NCBI RefSeq assembly: GCF_004768545.1
Contig: NZ_CP038634.1
Span: 1,364,001-1,428,000 of the forward strand
Direction: 5' to 3'
DNA length: 64,000 bases
Origin: Cupriavidus oxalaticus
GTDB taxonomy: Bacteria > Pseudomonadota > Gammaproteobacteria > Burkholderiales > Burkholderiaceae
Shown here: piece by piece, positions 52,906-61,379 of the stretch
Layout of the letters: every line of letters starts with the position of its first letter
Numbering within the stretch: position 1 is the first letter of the stretch
Translations under genes and position numbers: made by a program
Notes under the pieces: model-generated
The model's input: the letters and a program-made list of their open reading frames with translations, nothing else
Database searches by the model: none
Told to the model about the DNA's origin: nothing

Positions 52906-53463
52906 TCAGGCCCGGGCGGCCAGGCGCCGCTTCAGGTGCGGAACCAACCCCCCGGCGCCGAGGATTTCGCGCAGGAAGCCAGGGATCGGCTCGCACGCCA
53001 CCGTGCTGCCGTCGTCCAGGCGCAGCAGCGCCGTCTCCAGGTCCAGTGCCACCCGGGCGCCGTCGGCCAGCCGGGCGGCCTCCGCGCACACCAGCACCGG
53101 CAGTCCCAGGTTGATCGCGTTGCGGTAGAACAGCCCGCCGAACGACTGCGCCACCACCGCGCCCACACCCAGCTCGCGCAGCGCCTGCGGCGCTTGCTCG
53201 CGCGAGGAGCCGATGCCAAAGTTGGCGCCCGCTACCAGCACATCGCCCGGCCGCACGCTGCCTGGAAACTCGGGGCGCAGCGAGGCCAGGCAGTGCCGCG
53301 CCAGCACGGGCAGGGGCGATTTCATCAGCACGGCGGGAGCCATGGCATCGGTGTCGACGTTGTCGCCGAAACGCCAGATGCGGCCGGCCGGCGTTGGGGC
53401 CGTGGTTTGGGCCGCGGTTTGGGCCAGTGTGGGGGCCGGTGTGGGGGCGGTAAGGGCAGTCAT
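52906..53463 (-). CDS. LeuD-like dehydratase small subunit (aconitase swivel domain)
   Basis: The 185-aa protein has the swivel fold with GANFGIGSSREQAPQAL and WRFGDNVDTDAMAPA. It pairs with the LeuC-like large subunit encoded next to it (62 bp). The first 25 residues are a Pro/Thr/Ala repeat (PTPAPTLAQTAAQTT). The neighbours (solute-binding protein, GntR regulator) point to breakdown of a hydroxy-di/tricarboxylic acid rather than leucine synthesis. The exact substrate is open. Confidence 0.88.
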   Translation of the reverse strand: MTALTAPTPAPTLAQTAAQTTAPTPAGRIWRFGDNVDTDAMAPAVLMKSPLPVLARHCLASLRPEFPGSVRPGDVLVAGANFGIGSSREQAPQALRELGVGAVVAQSFGGLFYRNAINLGLPVLVCAEAARLADGARVALDLETALLRLDDGSTVACEPIPGFLREILGAGGLVPHLKRRLAARA

Positions 53464-53525
53464 GCAAGAGGTCAGGCCCGCCTGCGCGGGGCACGTGGTC
53501 AGGCCGCGTCGCTATGTCTATGTCT

Positions 53526-54845
53526 TTATGGCAGCAAGGTGCGCGGGTCGGTAATGCGGCCGGTGACAGCGCTGGCGGCCACGGTCATCGGCGAGCCCAG
53601 CCACACCGCGCTGCCGGCATCGCCCATGCGGCCGGAAAAATTGCGGGCGGTCGAGGCAATGGCGCTGCTGCCGGCCGGGAAGCGTGCGGCGCCATAGCCC
53701 GCGCAGGCGCCGCAGGCGTTGGGCAGCAGGCTGGCGCCGGCCTCGGCCAGGATGGCGAGCGTGCCTTCGCGTTCGGCCTGCTGCTGGTCGCGGCGCGAGG
53801 CGGCGGCCACCTGCAGCTTGACGCCCGGCGCGACCCTGCGTCCGCGCAACACGCGCGCGGCCATGCGCAGGTCTTCCAGCTTGGCGCCGGTGCAGGCGCC
53901 GAGGTAGGCGATCTGCACCGGCTCGCCGGCGGCCTGGTCGACCGGCGCGCTGTTGGCCGGCGAATGCGGCGCGGCCACCTGCGGCGCCAGCGCCGCGGCG
54001 TCGAAGCGGTGGTGCGCCAGCACGGGCGCCCGCGCGTCGGTGCGCCAGTGCGCCAGGTCGATCTGCGCCAGCACCTGCGCCGGCACGCCGGCCTGTGCCA
54101 GCCAGTCCAGCGTGACCGCATCGGGGGCGACCAGGCCGGTCTGCGCGCCCAGTTCGGCGCTCATGTTGGCCAGCGTCATGCGCTCCTGCATCGGCAGCGC
54201 GGCAACGGCGCTGCCGGTGTACTCGATCGCTTCATAGCGTCCGCCGCCCAGGCCGAGCGTGGCGCACAGGAACAGGTTGATGTCCTTGGCGCAGACCCCG
54301 GCTGCGAGCACGCCGTCCCATTCCAGCCGGATCGTGTGCGGCACGCGCAGCCAGATCTCGCCGGTGGCCAGCACGCCGGCCATCTCGGTGGCGCCCACGC
54401 CGAACATATAGGCGCCGAACGCCCCGCCGGTCGGGCTGTGGCTGTCGCCGCCGACGATCAGGCGGCCCGGCAGGACGTGCCCGCGTTCGGGCAGCACCAC
54501 GTGGCAGATGCCTTCGGCATCGATCAGCTCGGCGCCGGCCTGGCGCGTCCAGTCGCGGGTGAAGCGCAGGATCGATTCGGCCTGGGCATCGCCGCCCGGC
54601 ACGAAGTGATCGGTCACCACGACATAGCGCGACGGGTCCCACACGCTCACGCCGAGCTCCTGCAGCAGCGGCGCAACCCGGCGCGGGCCGCTGGAGTCGT
54701 GCGACATCGCCAGGTCGACCCGGCAGATCGCCACCGTGCCGATCTCGGCATAGTCCAGTCCGGCGGCGCGGGCGACCAGCTTCTGGGCTAGCGTCGCCGG
54801 CCTGGCCGCCGCCTCCGCGCAAGGGGAGTCCGCAGGCACGCTCAT
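53526..54845 (-). CDS. LeuC-like/aconitase-family dehydratase large subunit
   Basis: The 439-aa protein carries the aconitase fold: MSHDSSGPRRVAPLL, VGGDSHSPTGGAFGAYMFG, LGACTGAKLEDLRMAARVL and NACGACAGYGAARF. Cysteines for a [4Fe-4S] cluster are seen in GACTG and the CGAC motif. It should dehydrate and rehydrate a 2- or 3-hydroxy acid as a heterodimer with the LeuD-like protein. The ATG at 54845 overlaps the stop of the Bug-type gene (ATGA), so they are coupled. Confidence 0.9.
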   Translation of the reverse strand: MSVPADSPCAEAAARPATLAQKLVARAAGLDYAEIGTVAICRVDLAMSHDSSGPRRVAPLLQELGVSVWDPSRYVVVTDHFVPGGDAQAESILRFTRDWTRQAGAELIDAEGICHVVLPERGHVLPGRLIVGGDSHSPTGGAFGAYMFGVGATEMAGVLATGEIWLRVPHTIRLEWDGVLAAGVCAKDINLFLCATLGLGGGRYEAIEYTGSAVAALPMQERMTLANMSAELGAQTGLVAPDAVTLDWLAQAGVPAQVLAQIDLAHWRTDARAPVLAHHRFDAAALAPQVAAPHSPANSAPVDQAAGEPVQIAYLGACTGAKLEDLRMAARVLRGRRVAPGVKLQVAAASRRDQQQAEREGTLAILAEAGASLLPNACGACAGYGAARFPAGSSAIASTARNFSGRMGDAGSAVWLGSPMTVAASAVTGRITDPRTLLP

Positions 54846-55891
54846 TCCGGCGATGCTCCCGAATACTTGACCACCGAGGCCCAGCGCTTGACGTCCTGCT
54901 TGACGAAGGCAGCAAATGCCTCGGGCGCCATGCCCACCGGCTGCGCACCGTCGTTTTCCAGGCGCTTGCGCACCGAGGGTGACTCCAGGCCTTTTCGCGC
55001 CGCCTGGTAGAGCGCCTGAGTTACCTCCGCAGGCATGCCGGCCGGCCCGAACAGGCCGAACCACGCGCTCGACTCGAAACCCTTGACGGTCGAGCCGATC
55101 GGCGCCGCGCCCGGGAACTGCGGCATCGGCGCCGGGCTGGTCACGCCCAGCACCTTGAGCTTGCCCGCGCGCACGTGCGGCAGCACGTTGATCGTGCTGG
55201 CGAACATCAGGTCGCACTGTCCGGCCAGCACGTCGGTGAGCGCCGGCGCAGTGCCCTTGTACGGGATGTTGACGATATAGGTGCCGGTCATCATCTTGAA
55301 CATGTCGCCGGCCATGTGCAGCGACGAGCCGACCGAACCGATGGCGAAGTTCAGCTTGCCCGGCTCGGCGCGCGCCAGCCGGATCAGCTCGGGCACGCTA
55401 TTGGCCGGCAGCTTCGGCGTGGCCACCAGCACGCTGGGTACGGTGGCGACCAGCGTGACCGGCGTGAAGTCCTGCACGGGGTCGAAGGGCAGCTTCTTGT
55501 ACAGCGTGGCGTTGATGGTGTGGCTGGTGAAGCTCATCAGCAGCGTGCTGCCGTCCGGCGCGCTCTTGGCAACCAGGTCGGCGGCGATATTGCCGCCCGC
55601 GCCGGGCCGGTTCTCGACCACCACGGACTGCTCCAGCAGCTGCGACATCTCCTGGGCGATGGTGCGCGCCAGCGTGTCGGTGGTGCCGCCGGCGGGGGCG
55701 CCCACCAGGATCCGGATCGGCTTGCCGCCAGCGACCTGGCCCTGCCCCTGGGCAGCGGCGCCAAGCGGCAGGATCAGCCCGCAGGCGGCCAGGGCGGCCA
55801 GGCCGGAAACGCGGCGCAGCGCGGTGCGGCGCGCGGGCAGAGGCGGAGACTGACGGGTCGGGCTGGACGAAACCAGGCGGAACACTGGCAT
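54842..55891 (-). CDS. Tripartite tricarboxylate transporter substrate-binding protein (Bug family)
   Basis: The 349-aa protein has a signal peptide (about 1-48, ALAACGLILPLGAAAQ) and the Bug fold with KPIRILVGAPAGGTTDTLAR, VVVENRPGAGGNIAADLVA and VNIPYKGTAPALTDVLAGQ. It binds a carboxylate in the periplasm. No membrane subunits are encoded here, as is usual for the large Bug families of Burkholderiales. It is followed by the LeuCD-like genes and preceded by a GntR gene 88 bp away. Confidence 0.95.
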   Translation of the reverse strand: MPVFRLVSSSPTRQSPPLPARRTALRRVSGLAALAACGLILPLGAAAQGQGQVAGGKPIRILVGAPAGGTTDTLARTIAQEMSQLLEQSVVVENRPGAGGNIAADLVAKSAPDGSTLLMSFTSHTINATLYKKLPFDPVQDFTPVTLVATVPSVLVATPKLPANSVPELIRLARAEPGKLNFAIGSVGSSLHMAGDMFKMMTGTYIVNIPYKGTAPALTDVLAGQCDLMFASTINVLPHVRAGKLKVLGVTSPAPMPQFPGAAPIGSTVKGFESSAWFGLFGPAGMPAEVTQALYQAARKGLESPSVRKRLENDGAQPVGMAPEAFAAFVKQDVKRWASVVKYSGASPE

Positions 55892-55979
55892 GACGACTCC
55901 TCGCTAGATGTGATCGGGAGTGCGCAGTATCGCCCGACTCGGGTGTCCGCGCATCCCGTGCCTTGCTGGCGCGGACGGA

Positions 55980-56762
55980 TCAGTCGCGCAGGCCGGGGCG
56001 AGTCTCGCTTTCCACCCAGACGTTGGCGCTGTCCACGCCGGCGGGCGACAGTTCCATGCGGTATTCGTAGCGGTCGGGACGGTACTGCCCGAGCAGCAGC
56101 TGCACCGGGCGCCCGCCCTGGTCCTTCACCACGCGGCGCACCGCAAGCAGCGCGCCGCCTACCGGCACGTCCAGCAGCGGCGCCACCACCACGTCGGCCA
56201 GGCGTGCCGACAGTACCTGGCTTGCACGGCCCAGCTTGACGCCGCCGGCTTCCAGCAGCCGCAGCACCGGGGTTTCCTCGAGCGCCTTGCGCGAGATCGG
56301 GCGGCCCAGGTCCGCGGGCAGGTAGACGGTGATATGCGACAGAGGCCGGTTGCGGTAGTGGCGCACGCGCACGATCTTGATTACCGGATCGCCCGGCTGG
56401 AGCTGCAGCGACTCGGCCACGTCGGGCGTGGCGTGGACTTCGTCGATCGAGATCACCTTCACCGACGTCTTCTGGCCCATGTCGATGATGTTGTCGAGCA
56501 GGCTGGTGCCGCGCTCCTCGGTGGCCGACGCGGGACGCACGGGGTGCGGGTTGACGAAGGTGCCCAGCCCGCGATGGCGCCGCACCAGGCCTTCCTGCAC
56601 CAGTCGGTCGAACACGCGGCGCATGGTCACGCGCGAGGCGTGGAACTGCTTGGCCAGGTCGATCTCTCCCGGCAGGGGACCCTGGCCGAAGCGTCCTTCG
56701 ACGATCTGCTGGCGCAGTACCACGTAAATCTGGTGATACAGGGGAACGACGGCTTCACTCAT
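55980..56762 (-). CDS. GntR-family regulator, HutC subfamily
   Basis: The 260-aa protein has an N-terminal winged helix (LYHQIYVVLRQQIVEGRF, ASRVTMRRVFDRLVQEGLV) and a C-terminal UTRA ligand domain (about 95-250, with GDPVIKIVRVRHYRNRPLSH). It is the first gene of the run GntR, Bug, LeuC-like and LeuD-like, and is expected to repress it until the substrate appears. Confidence 0.93.
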   Translation of the reverse strand: MSEAVVPLYHQIYVVLRQQIVEGRFGQGPLPGEIDLAKQFHASRVTMRRVFDRLVQEGLVRRHRGLGTFVNPHPVRPASATEERGTSLLDNIIDMGQKTSVKVISIDEVHATPDVAESLQLQPGDPVIKIVRVRHYRNRPLSHITVYLPADLGRPISRKALEETPVLRLLEAGGVKLGRASQVLSARLADVVVAPLLDVPVGGALLAVRRVVKDQGGRPVQLLLGQYRPDRYEYRMELSPAGVDSANVWVESETRPGLRD

Positions 56763-57475
56763 GGTTTCCCTTGTGGAGAGATGACAAGTCTGTAATGCCT
56801 CTAATGTACTTTAAATCAGACATAGAGCCTAGCAGGGATAAGCGGCTGAGGCGATTCGGATACAACGTGGGCGCGCGGCTCCGCGGCATGACCTCCGCTT
56901 TGCGCCATGCCGGTGGCCGATCACACGGCGGCGGCTGTGCGCGTGGCGGGGGCGCCGCGGCATGGCCGGGCGCAGGAGCTTCTGACGGAAGGCGCCTATG
57001 ACCGGAACCAGGCGGCGAAAAACGGACATCGCCGCAATGTGTGGCAGCCAACATGGGAGACGGGAGCCGCACCCGTGTAGTCGTGTTTCAGGCCCGATAC
57101 GCGGCATGGCGCTTCGGGCAACTCCCAGGGCTATTCATAACTCTTTGAAATCTATTGGATTTTTTTGGGCTCCCTGCGCAGCCCCGGGGCCGCCAGGGGA
57201 GGCACTGTCACAGCGGTGTGACATGTCGTTTGGCGTGCACAGCAGGCAGGGCCCCATTGATGGCGCAAGCGGCTAGAAAGTTCCCCGACTGGTACCGGGC
57301 AGGCCTTGTATTACAAGGGTTTGCCGCCGCAGGTGGCGAAGCTGGCACCGATTATGCGCTAGGGCTGGTCGGTTTGGCAGGATGCCGGACCTGAACCTCC
57401 AGCCGTCGTTCCGGACTTGAGCGCCGGCCGGAGGCTGAGCCGCAGTGACACTGTGAATACTCCTGGGAGCTAGGA
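56763..57475. promoter_or_regulatory. 713-bp intergenic control region with two palindromes
   Basis: The stretch holds two perfect inverted repeats: TGTCACA-GCGG-TGTGACA (57206-57223) and CCTTGTA-T-TACAAGG (57304-57318), 270 and 170 bp upstream of the glycine-rich protein gene. They are good candidate operators for the Fap-like operon. Close to the GntR start, CTCTAATGTACTTTAAATCAGA (about 56796-56817) is A/T-rich and may contain that gene's promoter. I see no gene. Confidence 0.5.
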
Positions 57476-59119
57476 ATGAAAAAGACCTTACTGGCGTCGG
57501 CGATTGCCATGGCATTTGCAAGTTCCGCATGGGCAAATCCGACCAACAACAACGACGTAGTGCGAGGCGGGGGCGACAACAACCAGTCGGCCACGGCAAC
57601 CTCGACCCAAAGTGGTAGCGGTGCGGCGGCGAACGAATACTCGAATGCCATCCAAGCGAACGACAGCAGCACGAACACCAAGACCACGACTGTATCTGTC
57701 GACAAATCCAAGACCAACAACAGTTCCAACAACCGGACCAAGAGCGATTCCGACAACCATCTGAAGGCAGTGGCGGCCGGTGTCGGTAGCGCCGCCGCCG
57801 TGGGCGGGGCCGCATCGTCGAGCATCTCCGACGCATTCAACAAGACCACCGCTATCGCGGTGAGCAAGCTGAGTGGCACGGTGAGTGGCAACCATGTCCA
57901 CAACATCGGCAACTATGCCTCGAACTCTGGTAACGCCAACGCCGCCGGCTACGGTGGCAAGGGCGGCACGGGCGGCAACGGCGGTGCTGGCGCAGGCGGT
58001 TCGGGCGGCGACGGTGCTGAAGGCGCAGTCGGTGCGCAGGCCTATGCCTCCAACGGCAGCGCCACGGCCGGCGACGCCAGGAGCGGAAAGGCCAACGCCG
58101 GCGATGGCGGAAACGGTGGCAAGGCCAGCAACTGGGGTGCCAATGGCGGCGACGGCTATGGCAAGGGCGGCAGCGCGCTTAGCGCGGCGGGCAGCAAGGG
58201 TGGCAGCGGCGGCGACGGCTATGGCAAGGGCGGCAGCTCCCTTAGCGCGGCAGGCAGCAAGGGTGGCAGCGGCGGCGACGGCTTCGGCAAGGGCGGCGGC
58301 GCACTGAGCGCCTCGCTCGGCGCGGGCGGGCGCGGCGGCAGCGCCGGCGCAATCGGCGGTGATGCCCTGGGTGCCAGCGCTGCGTTGGGCGGTCTCGCCG
58401 GTGCGGCCGGCGGCTCGGGCGGTGCCGGCGGCAGTGCCAACGGTATGGGTGGCGACACCGGTGGCGCCGGTGGCGCAGGTTCCAGCGGAGCTGCGGCCGG
58501 GACCAACACTGCTGGTTCTGGTTCTGGCACGGGCGGCGCCGCGAGCGGGACCGGTGGTGCGGGCGGCGCAGGCACCTCTTCCGCTTCTGCGACCGGCGGC
58601 GCTGGCAGCGGCACCGGCGCGGCGGGCGGCGCGAGCACTGCGGGCTCGTCGGCGGTGGCCGGAGCAGGTACGGGAACGGGCGGCGCGGGCGGCGCGAGCA
58701 CCGCGACCTCGACGGCGTCAGGCGGCGCAGGCACGGGAACTGGCGGTGCCGGCGGCACGCAGACTGCCACGGGCGGCGCCGGTGGCGCTGGTGGTGCGGC
58801 GACCGCGGGCGCTGCCACCACGGCGGCCTCGAACGGCAGCGCGACGGCCGGCGACGGCGGTAGCGGCGGCGCCGGTGGCAATGGCGGCGCGGCAACCGGT
58901 GGTACCGGTGGCGCGGGCGGTGTCGGCAACGGTGGTGCAGGTGGCACCGGTGGCGCGGGCGGCTATGTCGTCGTCAATGCAGGCACGTTCGACATGTCCA
59001 ACCTGATGACCAGCGTCGGCCAGTCCGCAGCGGGCGTCATGATGGCGAGCCAGAACAGCGGCGCAGCCTCGCTGACGCAGATGAGCGTGAACGTGCAGGC
59101 GAACGTCAACGCCAGGTAA
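57476..59119 (+). CDS. Glycine-rich exported repeat protein, candidate Fap-like/amyloid substrate
   Basis: The 547-aa protein has a signal peptide (MKKTLLASAIAMAFASSAWA), an Asn/Ser/Thr-rich part (about 20-95) and a very long tract of GG-x and GA-x triplets (about 155-495), like mycobacterial PGRS proteins. The C-terminus (YVVVNAGTFDMSNLMTSVG then SQNSGAASLTQMSVNVQ) is a more ordinary beta-prone domain. An RGG lies right after the signal peptide (NDVVRGGG). Long near-identical blocks such as GDGYGKGGSxLSAAGSKGGS occur twice in a row (near 58150-58270). It heads an operon with a C39-type peptidase and a FapF-like pore. It is probably a secreted fibre or matrix protein. Confidence 0.85.
   Translation: MKKTLLASAIAMAFASSAWANPTNNNDVVRGGGDNNQSATATSTQSGSGAAANEYSNAIQANDSSTNTKTTTVSVDKSKTNNSSNNRTKSDSDNHLKAVAAGVGSAAAVGGAASSSISDAFNKTTAIAVSKLSGTVSGNHVHNIGNYASNSGNANAAGYGGKGGTGGNGGAGAGGSGGDGAEGAVGAQAYASNGSATAGDARSGKANAGDGGNGGKASNWGANGGDGYGKGGSALSAAGSKGGSGGDGYGKGGSSLSAAGSKGGSGGDGFGKGGGALSASLGAGGRGGSAGAIGGDALGASAALGGLAGAAGGSGGAGGSANGMGGDTGGAGGAGSSGAAAGTNTAGSGSGTGGAASGTGGAGGAGTSSASATGGAGSGTGAAGGASTAGSSAVAGAGTGTGGAGGASTATSTASGGAGTGTGGAGGTQTATGGAGGAGGAATAGAATTAASNGSATAGDGGSGGAGGNGGAATGGTGGAGGVGNGGAGGTGGAGGYVVVNAGTFDMSNLMTSVGQSAAGVMMASQNSGAASLTQMSVNVQANVNAR
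58147..58290 (+). repeat. In-frame tandem repeat of about 60 bp
   Basis: Three successive units encode GGDGYGKGGSALSAAGSKGGS-like peptides (the third as GDGFGKGGGALSA). The near identity at DNA level indicates recent expansion, which would let the length of the glycine-rich tract vary between strains. Confidence 0.65.
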
Positions 59120-59300
59120 GGCGCGCGGCACCGGCCCGGCCTGAGCCTTGTGCCAGGACGGGCCGGCACTTCGATCTCTTGCCGACAGGACCGGCGCCCG
59201 TACTGTGTGCGGGCGCCCGGCCCCTGTCCATGCCTACGCAGCCTAAATGCTTCGCGGCCGCCCGGATGGAGGCGCGCACGGGGCAGGGGAGGATGACACC

Positions 59301-59732
59301 ATGCAATCGGTCCGCTTTGCCGTCGGGGCATTCGCGACGGTCCTGCTGGCCTGGCCAGCGCTGCAGGCCCGCGCGGAACCGCCGGGTCTGGAAGCTGCCA
59401 TGGAAGCCGCGCGCAGTGCCCCGGCAGCTATCCAGGAAGTCGCGGCAGATACGACGCAGCCCGCGGTCAATAGTTTGTTTGGCGGGGTGGCGAAAGCTGT
59501 ACCCGTGTCTAAACTAGACGATATCCGCGGTGGCGCGGAAGTCACCGTCAATGATATGCGCCTGCACGGCACGGTTGCCGACAACGCCGCGTGGGATGTC
59601 GTGACCGGTACAAACCGGATCACCGAAGGAGCATTCGCGAACGCGGCCGGGATACCCACCGCGATCCAGAACTCCGGCAACAACGTGCTGATCCAGAACG
59701 CAACGATCGTCAACGTCCAGTTCAGACCATGA
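59301..59732 (+). CDS. Small exported protein with RGG motif, Fap-like substrate/accessory
   Basis: The 143-aa protein has a signal peptide (cleavage after about LQARA, residue 25). A linker ends in SKLDDIRGG (71-78), and the mature-like part is rich in Asn and beta strands, ending AIQNSGNNVLIQNATIVNVQ. KLDDIRGG resembles a double-glycine leader end recognised by C39 peptidases, and the next gene encodes such a peptidase. GGGGAGG stands eight bases before ATG 59301. The stop overlaps the peptidase start (ATGA). It may be a minor amyloid subunit or nucleator, analogous in place to FapB. Confidence 0.8.
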   Translation: MQSVRFAVGAFATVLLAWPALQARAEPPGLEAAMEAARSAPAAIQEVAADTTQPAVNSLFGGVAKAVPVSKLDDIRGGAEVTVNDMRLHGTVADNAAWDVVTGTNRITEGAFANAAGIPTAIQNSGNNVLIQNATIVNVQFRP

Positions 59733-60427
59733 AGCTGCTGCGCAACCTGTTGATGTCTGTGCCGTTCGCACTGGCCGCGGGGTTCAGCCCATGTGTCAAT
59801 GCCGCGGATGCCTACATCTACGGTCCGGTCGGCGAACCCTACAGCGTCAGGGTCACCAGCGTTCGCGAAGCGCGCTTCAAATCCACGATCCGCCAGCAAT
59901 ACGATTTCAGTTGCGGCTCTGCCGCGGTGGCCACGCTGCTGACCTACCAGTACGGCCATCCGATGAACGAGGCCACGGTGTTCCAGACCATGTACCTCAA
60001 CGGTGACCAGGCAAAGATCCGCGCCGAGGGGTTCTCGCTGCTGGACATGAAACGTTTCCTGGCAGCGCTCGGCTACGAGGCGGACGGCTATGAGCTGCCG
60101 CTGTCCAAGCTCGAGGAAACGCAGATCCCGGCCATCGTGCTGATCGTGGAAAACGGCTACCACCATTTCGTGGTGGTCAAGGGTGTAAAAGGCAACCGCG
60201 TGCTGGTCGGTGATCCAGCCCGCGGAACACGTGCCATGTCACGCGAGCACTTCGAGAAAGTATGGGAAAGCCAGCTGTTGTTCGTGATCCACAACCGCAC
60301 GGACAACGCGCGCTTCAACCTGGCCGCGGACTGGCGCCTGGCGCCCAGCGGCCCTTACTGGATGGGAGTCAACCGGGATAGCCTGTTCTTCACCGTCATG
60401 CCCAAGCATGGCGTTGGCGATTTCTGA
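59729..60427 (+). CDS. Periplasmic C39-like cysteine peptidase (FapD-like)
   Basis: The 232-aa protein has a signal peptide (LLRNLLMSVPFALAAGFS) and a C39 peptidase fold. The active site is complete: Gln and Cys in IRQQYDFSCGSAAVATLL, His in NGYHHFVVVKG and Asp in VGDPARG. It lacks the ABC transporter part of bacteriocin exporters, as in FapD of Pseudomonas. Two flanking gene products carry KLDxxRGG, so cleavage after the GG is the predicted reaction. It is coupled with the gene before it by a 4-bp overlap. Confidence 0.92.
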   Translation: MKLLRNLLMSVPFALAAGFSPCVNAADAYIYGPVGEPYSVRVTSVREARFKSTIRQQYDFSCGSAAVATLLTYQYGHPMNEATVFQTMYLNGDQAKIRAEGFSLLDMKRFLAALGYEADGYELPLSKLEETQIPAIVLIVENGYHHFVVVKGVKGNRVLVGDPARGTRAMSREHFEKVWESQLLFVIHNRTDNARFNLAADWRLAPSGPYWMGVNRDSLFFTVMPKHGVGDF

Positions 60428-60437
60428 GGAATGCATC

Positions 60438-61304
60438 ATGTTGCAGACTTCCCTCCCGACCCCAGCAGCGCCTCGCACCGCCACGTCGGCGGCCGCGATG
60501 CTGCTTGGTGCGGGCCTGGCCTGTGCCGGCGTGGCACATGCCAGTTCGCTACCCCAGCCCGACAGCCTCGACCCGTCGGCGCTGCCGTCGCAGGCCGCTT
60601 CTGCCAGCGACCGGGACCCTACACCCGTGGCTGCCGCGCGCGGCAGCATGGCCGGCTGGAAACCGGTCGCGCATGACAAGCTTGACGAGATGCGGGGCGG
60701 CTTCGAGATGTCGGGCCTGCAGGTTTCGTTCGGTATCGAACGCGCTGTGTACATCAACGGGGCCCTGGTCGTCGCAACCAGCATTAACATCCCGGACGTC
60801 GGACGCATCACCGCGGACCAGGCGGCGCGCCTGGCGACGACGCTGGGCCCCGCCATCATTGCTTCCACCAACGCCGCGGTCGATAGCGCGCTGGCGGGCG
60901 TCACGGCCGGCGCTCAGGGTGGCGCGAACGGGTCCGCCGGTAGTGCGAGTGCCGGCGCCGCAGGGGCTTCCTCGGCCACGTCGGCTGCGGCCAACGGCGG
61001 CAGCGCCAGTGCCAGCGGCGCCGCGGGCGCGGCCGGCCTGCCCGCTGCCGTGGTGTCGACCGGCACGGGCCAGGTGGTGACCAACGGCTTGCTGAACGTG
61101 ATCCAGAACGGCCCTGGCAACTCGGCCGCGGTGGCGGCGCTGGCCGGCACGCCCACCACGGTGATTCAGAACAGCATGGACAACCAGAGCATCCGGAGCC
61201 TGATGACAATCGACGCAAGCGTGAATACGCTGCAGGCCTTCCGGTCGCAATTGGCCAACGCGACGCTGCAGGATGCGTTGATGCGGGCCGCCAGCATGAG
61301 GTAA
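60438..61304 (+). CDS. Exported protein with RGG motif (FapE-like)
   Basis: The 288-aa protein has a signal peptide (about 1-35, GAGLACAGVAHA), a linker ending in DKLDEMRGG (80-88) and a domain starting FEMSGLQVSFGIERAVYING. A Gly/Ala/Ser-rich tract follows (about 150-205), and then a tail with repeated IQN units (LNVIQNGPGNSA, TTVIQNSMDNQ). The match of xKxVxxxKLDxxRGG with the upstream protein is close. GAGGA precedes ATG 60438. Its place before the FapF-like gene fits FapE, a minor component of the Pseudomonas fibre system. Confidence 0.8.
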   Translation: MLQTSLPTPAAPRTATSAAAMLLGAGLACAGVAHASSLPQPDSLDPSALPSQAASASDRDPTPVAAARGSMAGWKPVAHDKLDEMRGGFEMSGLQVSFGIERAVYINGALVVATSINIPDVGRITADQAARLATTLGPAIIASTNAAVDSALAGVTAGAQGGANGSAGSASAGAAGASSATSAAANGGSASASGAAGAAGLPAAVVSTGTGQVVTNGLLNVIQNGPGNSAAVAALAGTPTTVIQNSMDNQSIRSLMTIDASVNTLQAFRSQLANATLQDALMRAASMR

Positions 61305-61333
61305 TCGTAGCGAAGCAGCAGGCACTACAGGTT

Positions 61334-61356
61334 GCGGGCTCCTGACAACAGCCCGC
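61334..61356 (+). promoter_or_regulatory. Intercistronic hairpin between FapE-like and FapF-like genes
   Basis: GCGGGCT (61334-61340) and AGCCCGC (61350-61356) form a 7-bp stem with a 9-nt loop in the 75-bp gap. No T-run follows, so it is more likely a stabiliser, processing site or partial attenuator than a full terminator; it would lower expression of the pore relative to the substrates. Confidence 0.45.
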
Positions 61357-61379
61357 CCGTCCCGGGGGAGGAAGACGTG

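Noticed and set aside
52906..54845. Leucine biosynthesis leuCD
   Set aside because: The pair lacks leuB and leuA, is coupled to a Bug-type binding protein and lies behind a GntR regulator; a catabolic role fits better.
57155..57200. Rho-independent terminator (T-run followed by GGGCT...AGCCC)
   Set aside because: The T-run precedes the stem on the plus strand and becomes an A-run after it on the minus strand, so neither direction gives a stem followed by T.
58219..58947. Proline-rich minus-strand frame of 242 codons
   Set aside because: It is the complement of the GG-x tract of the glycine-rich protein; Gly codons read backwards as Pro.
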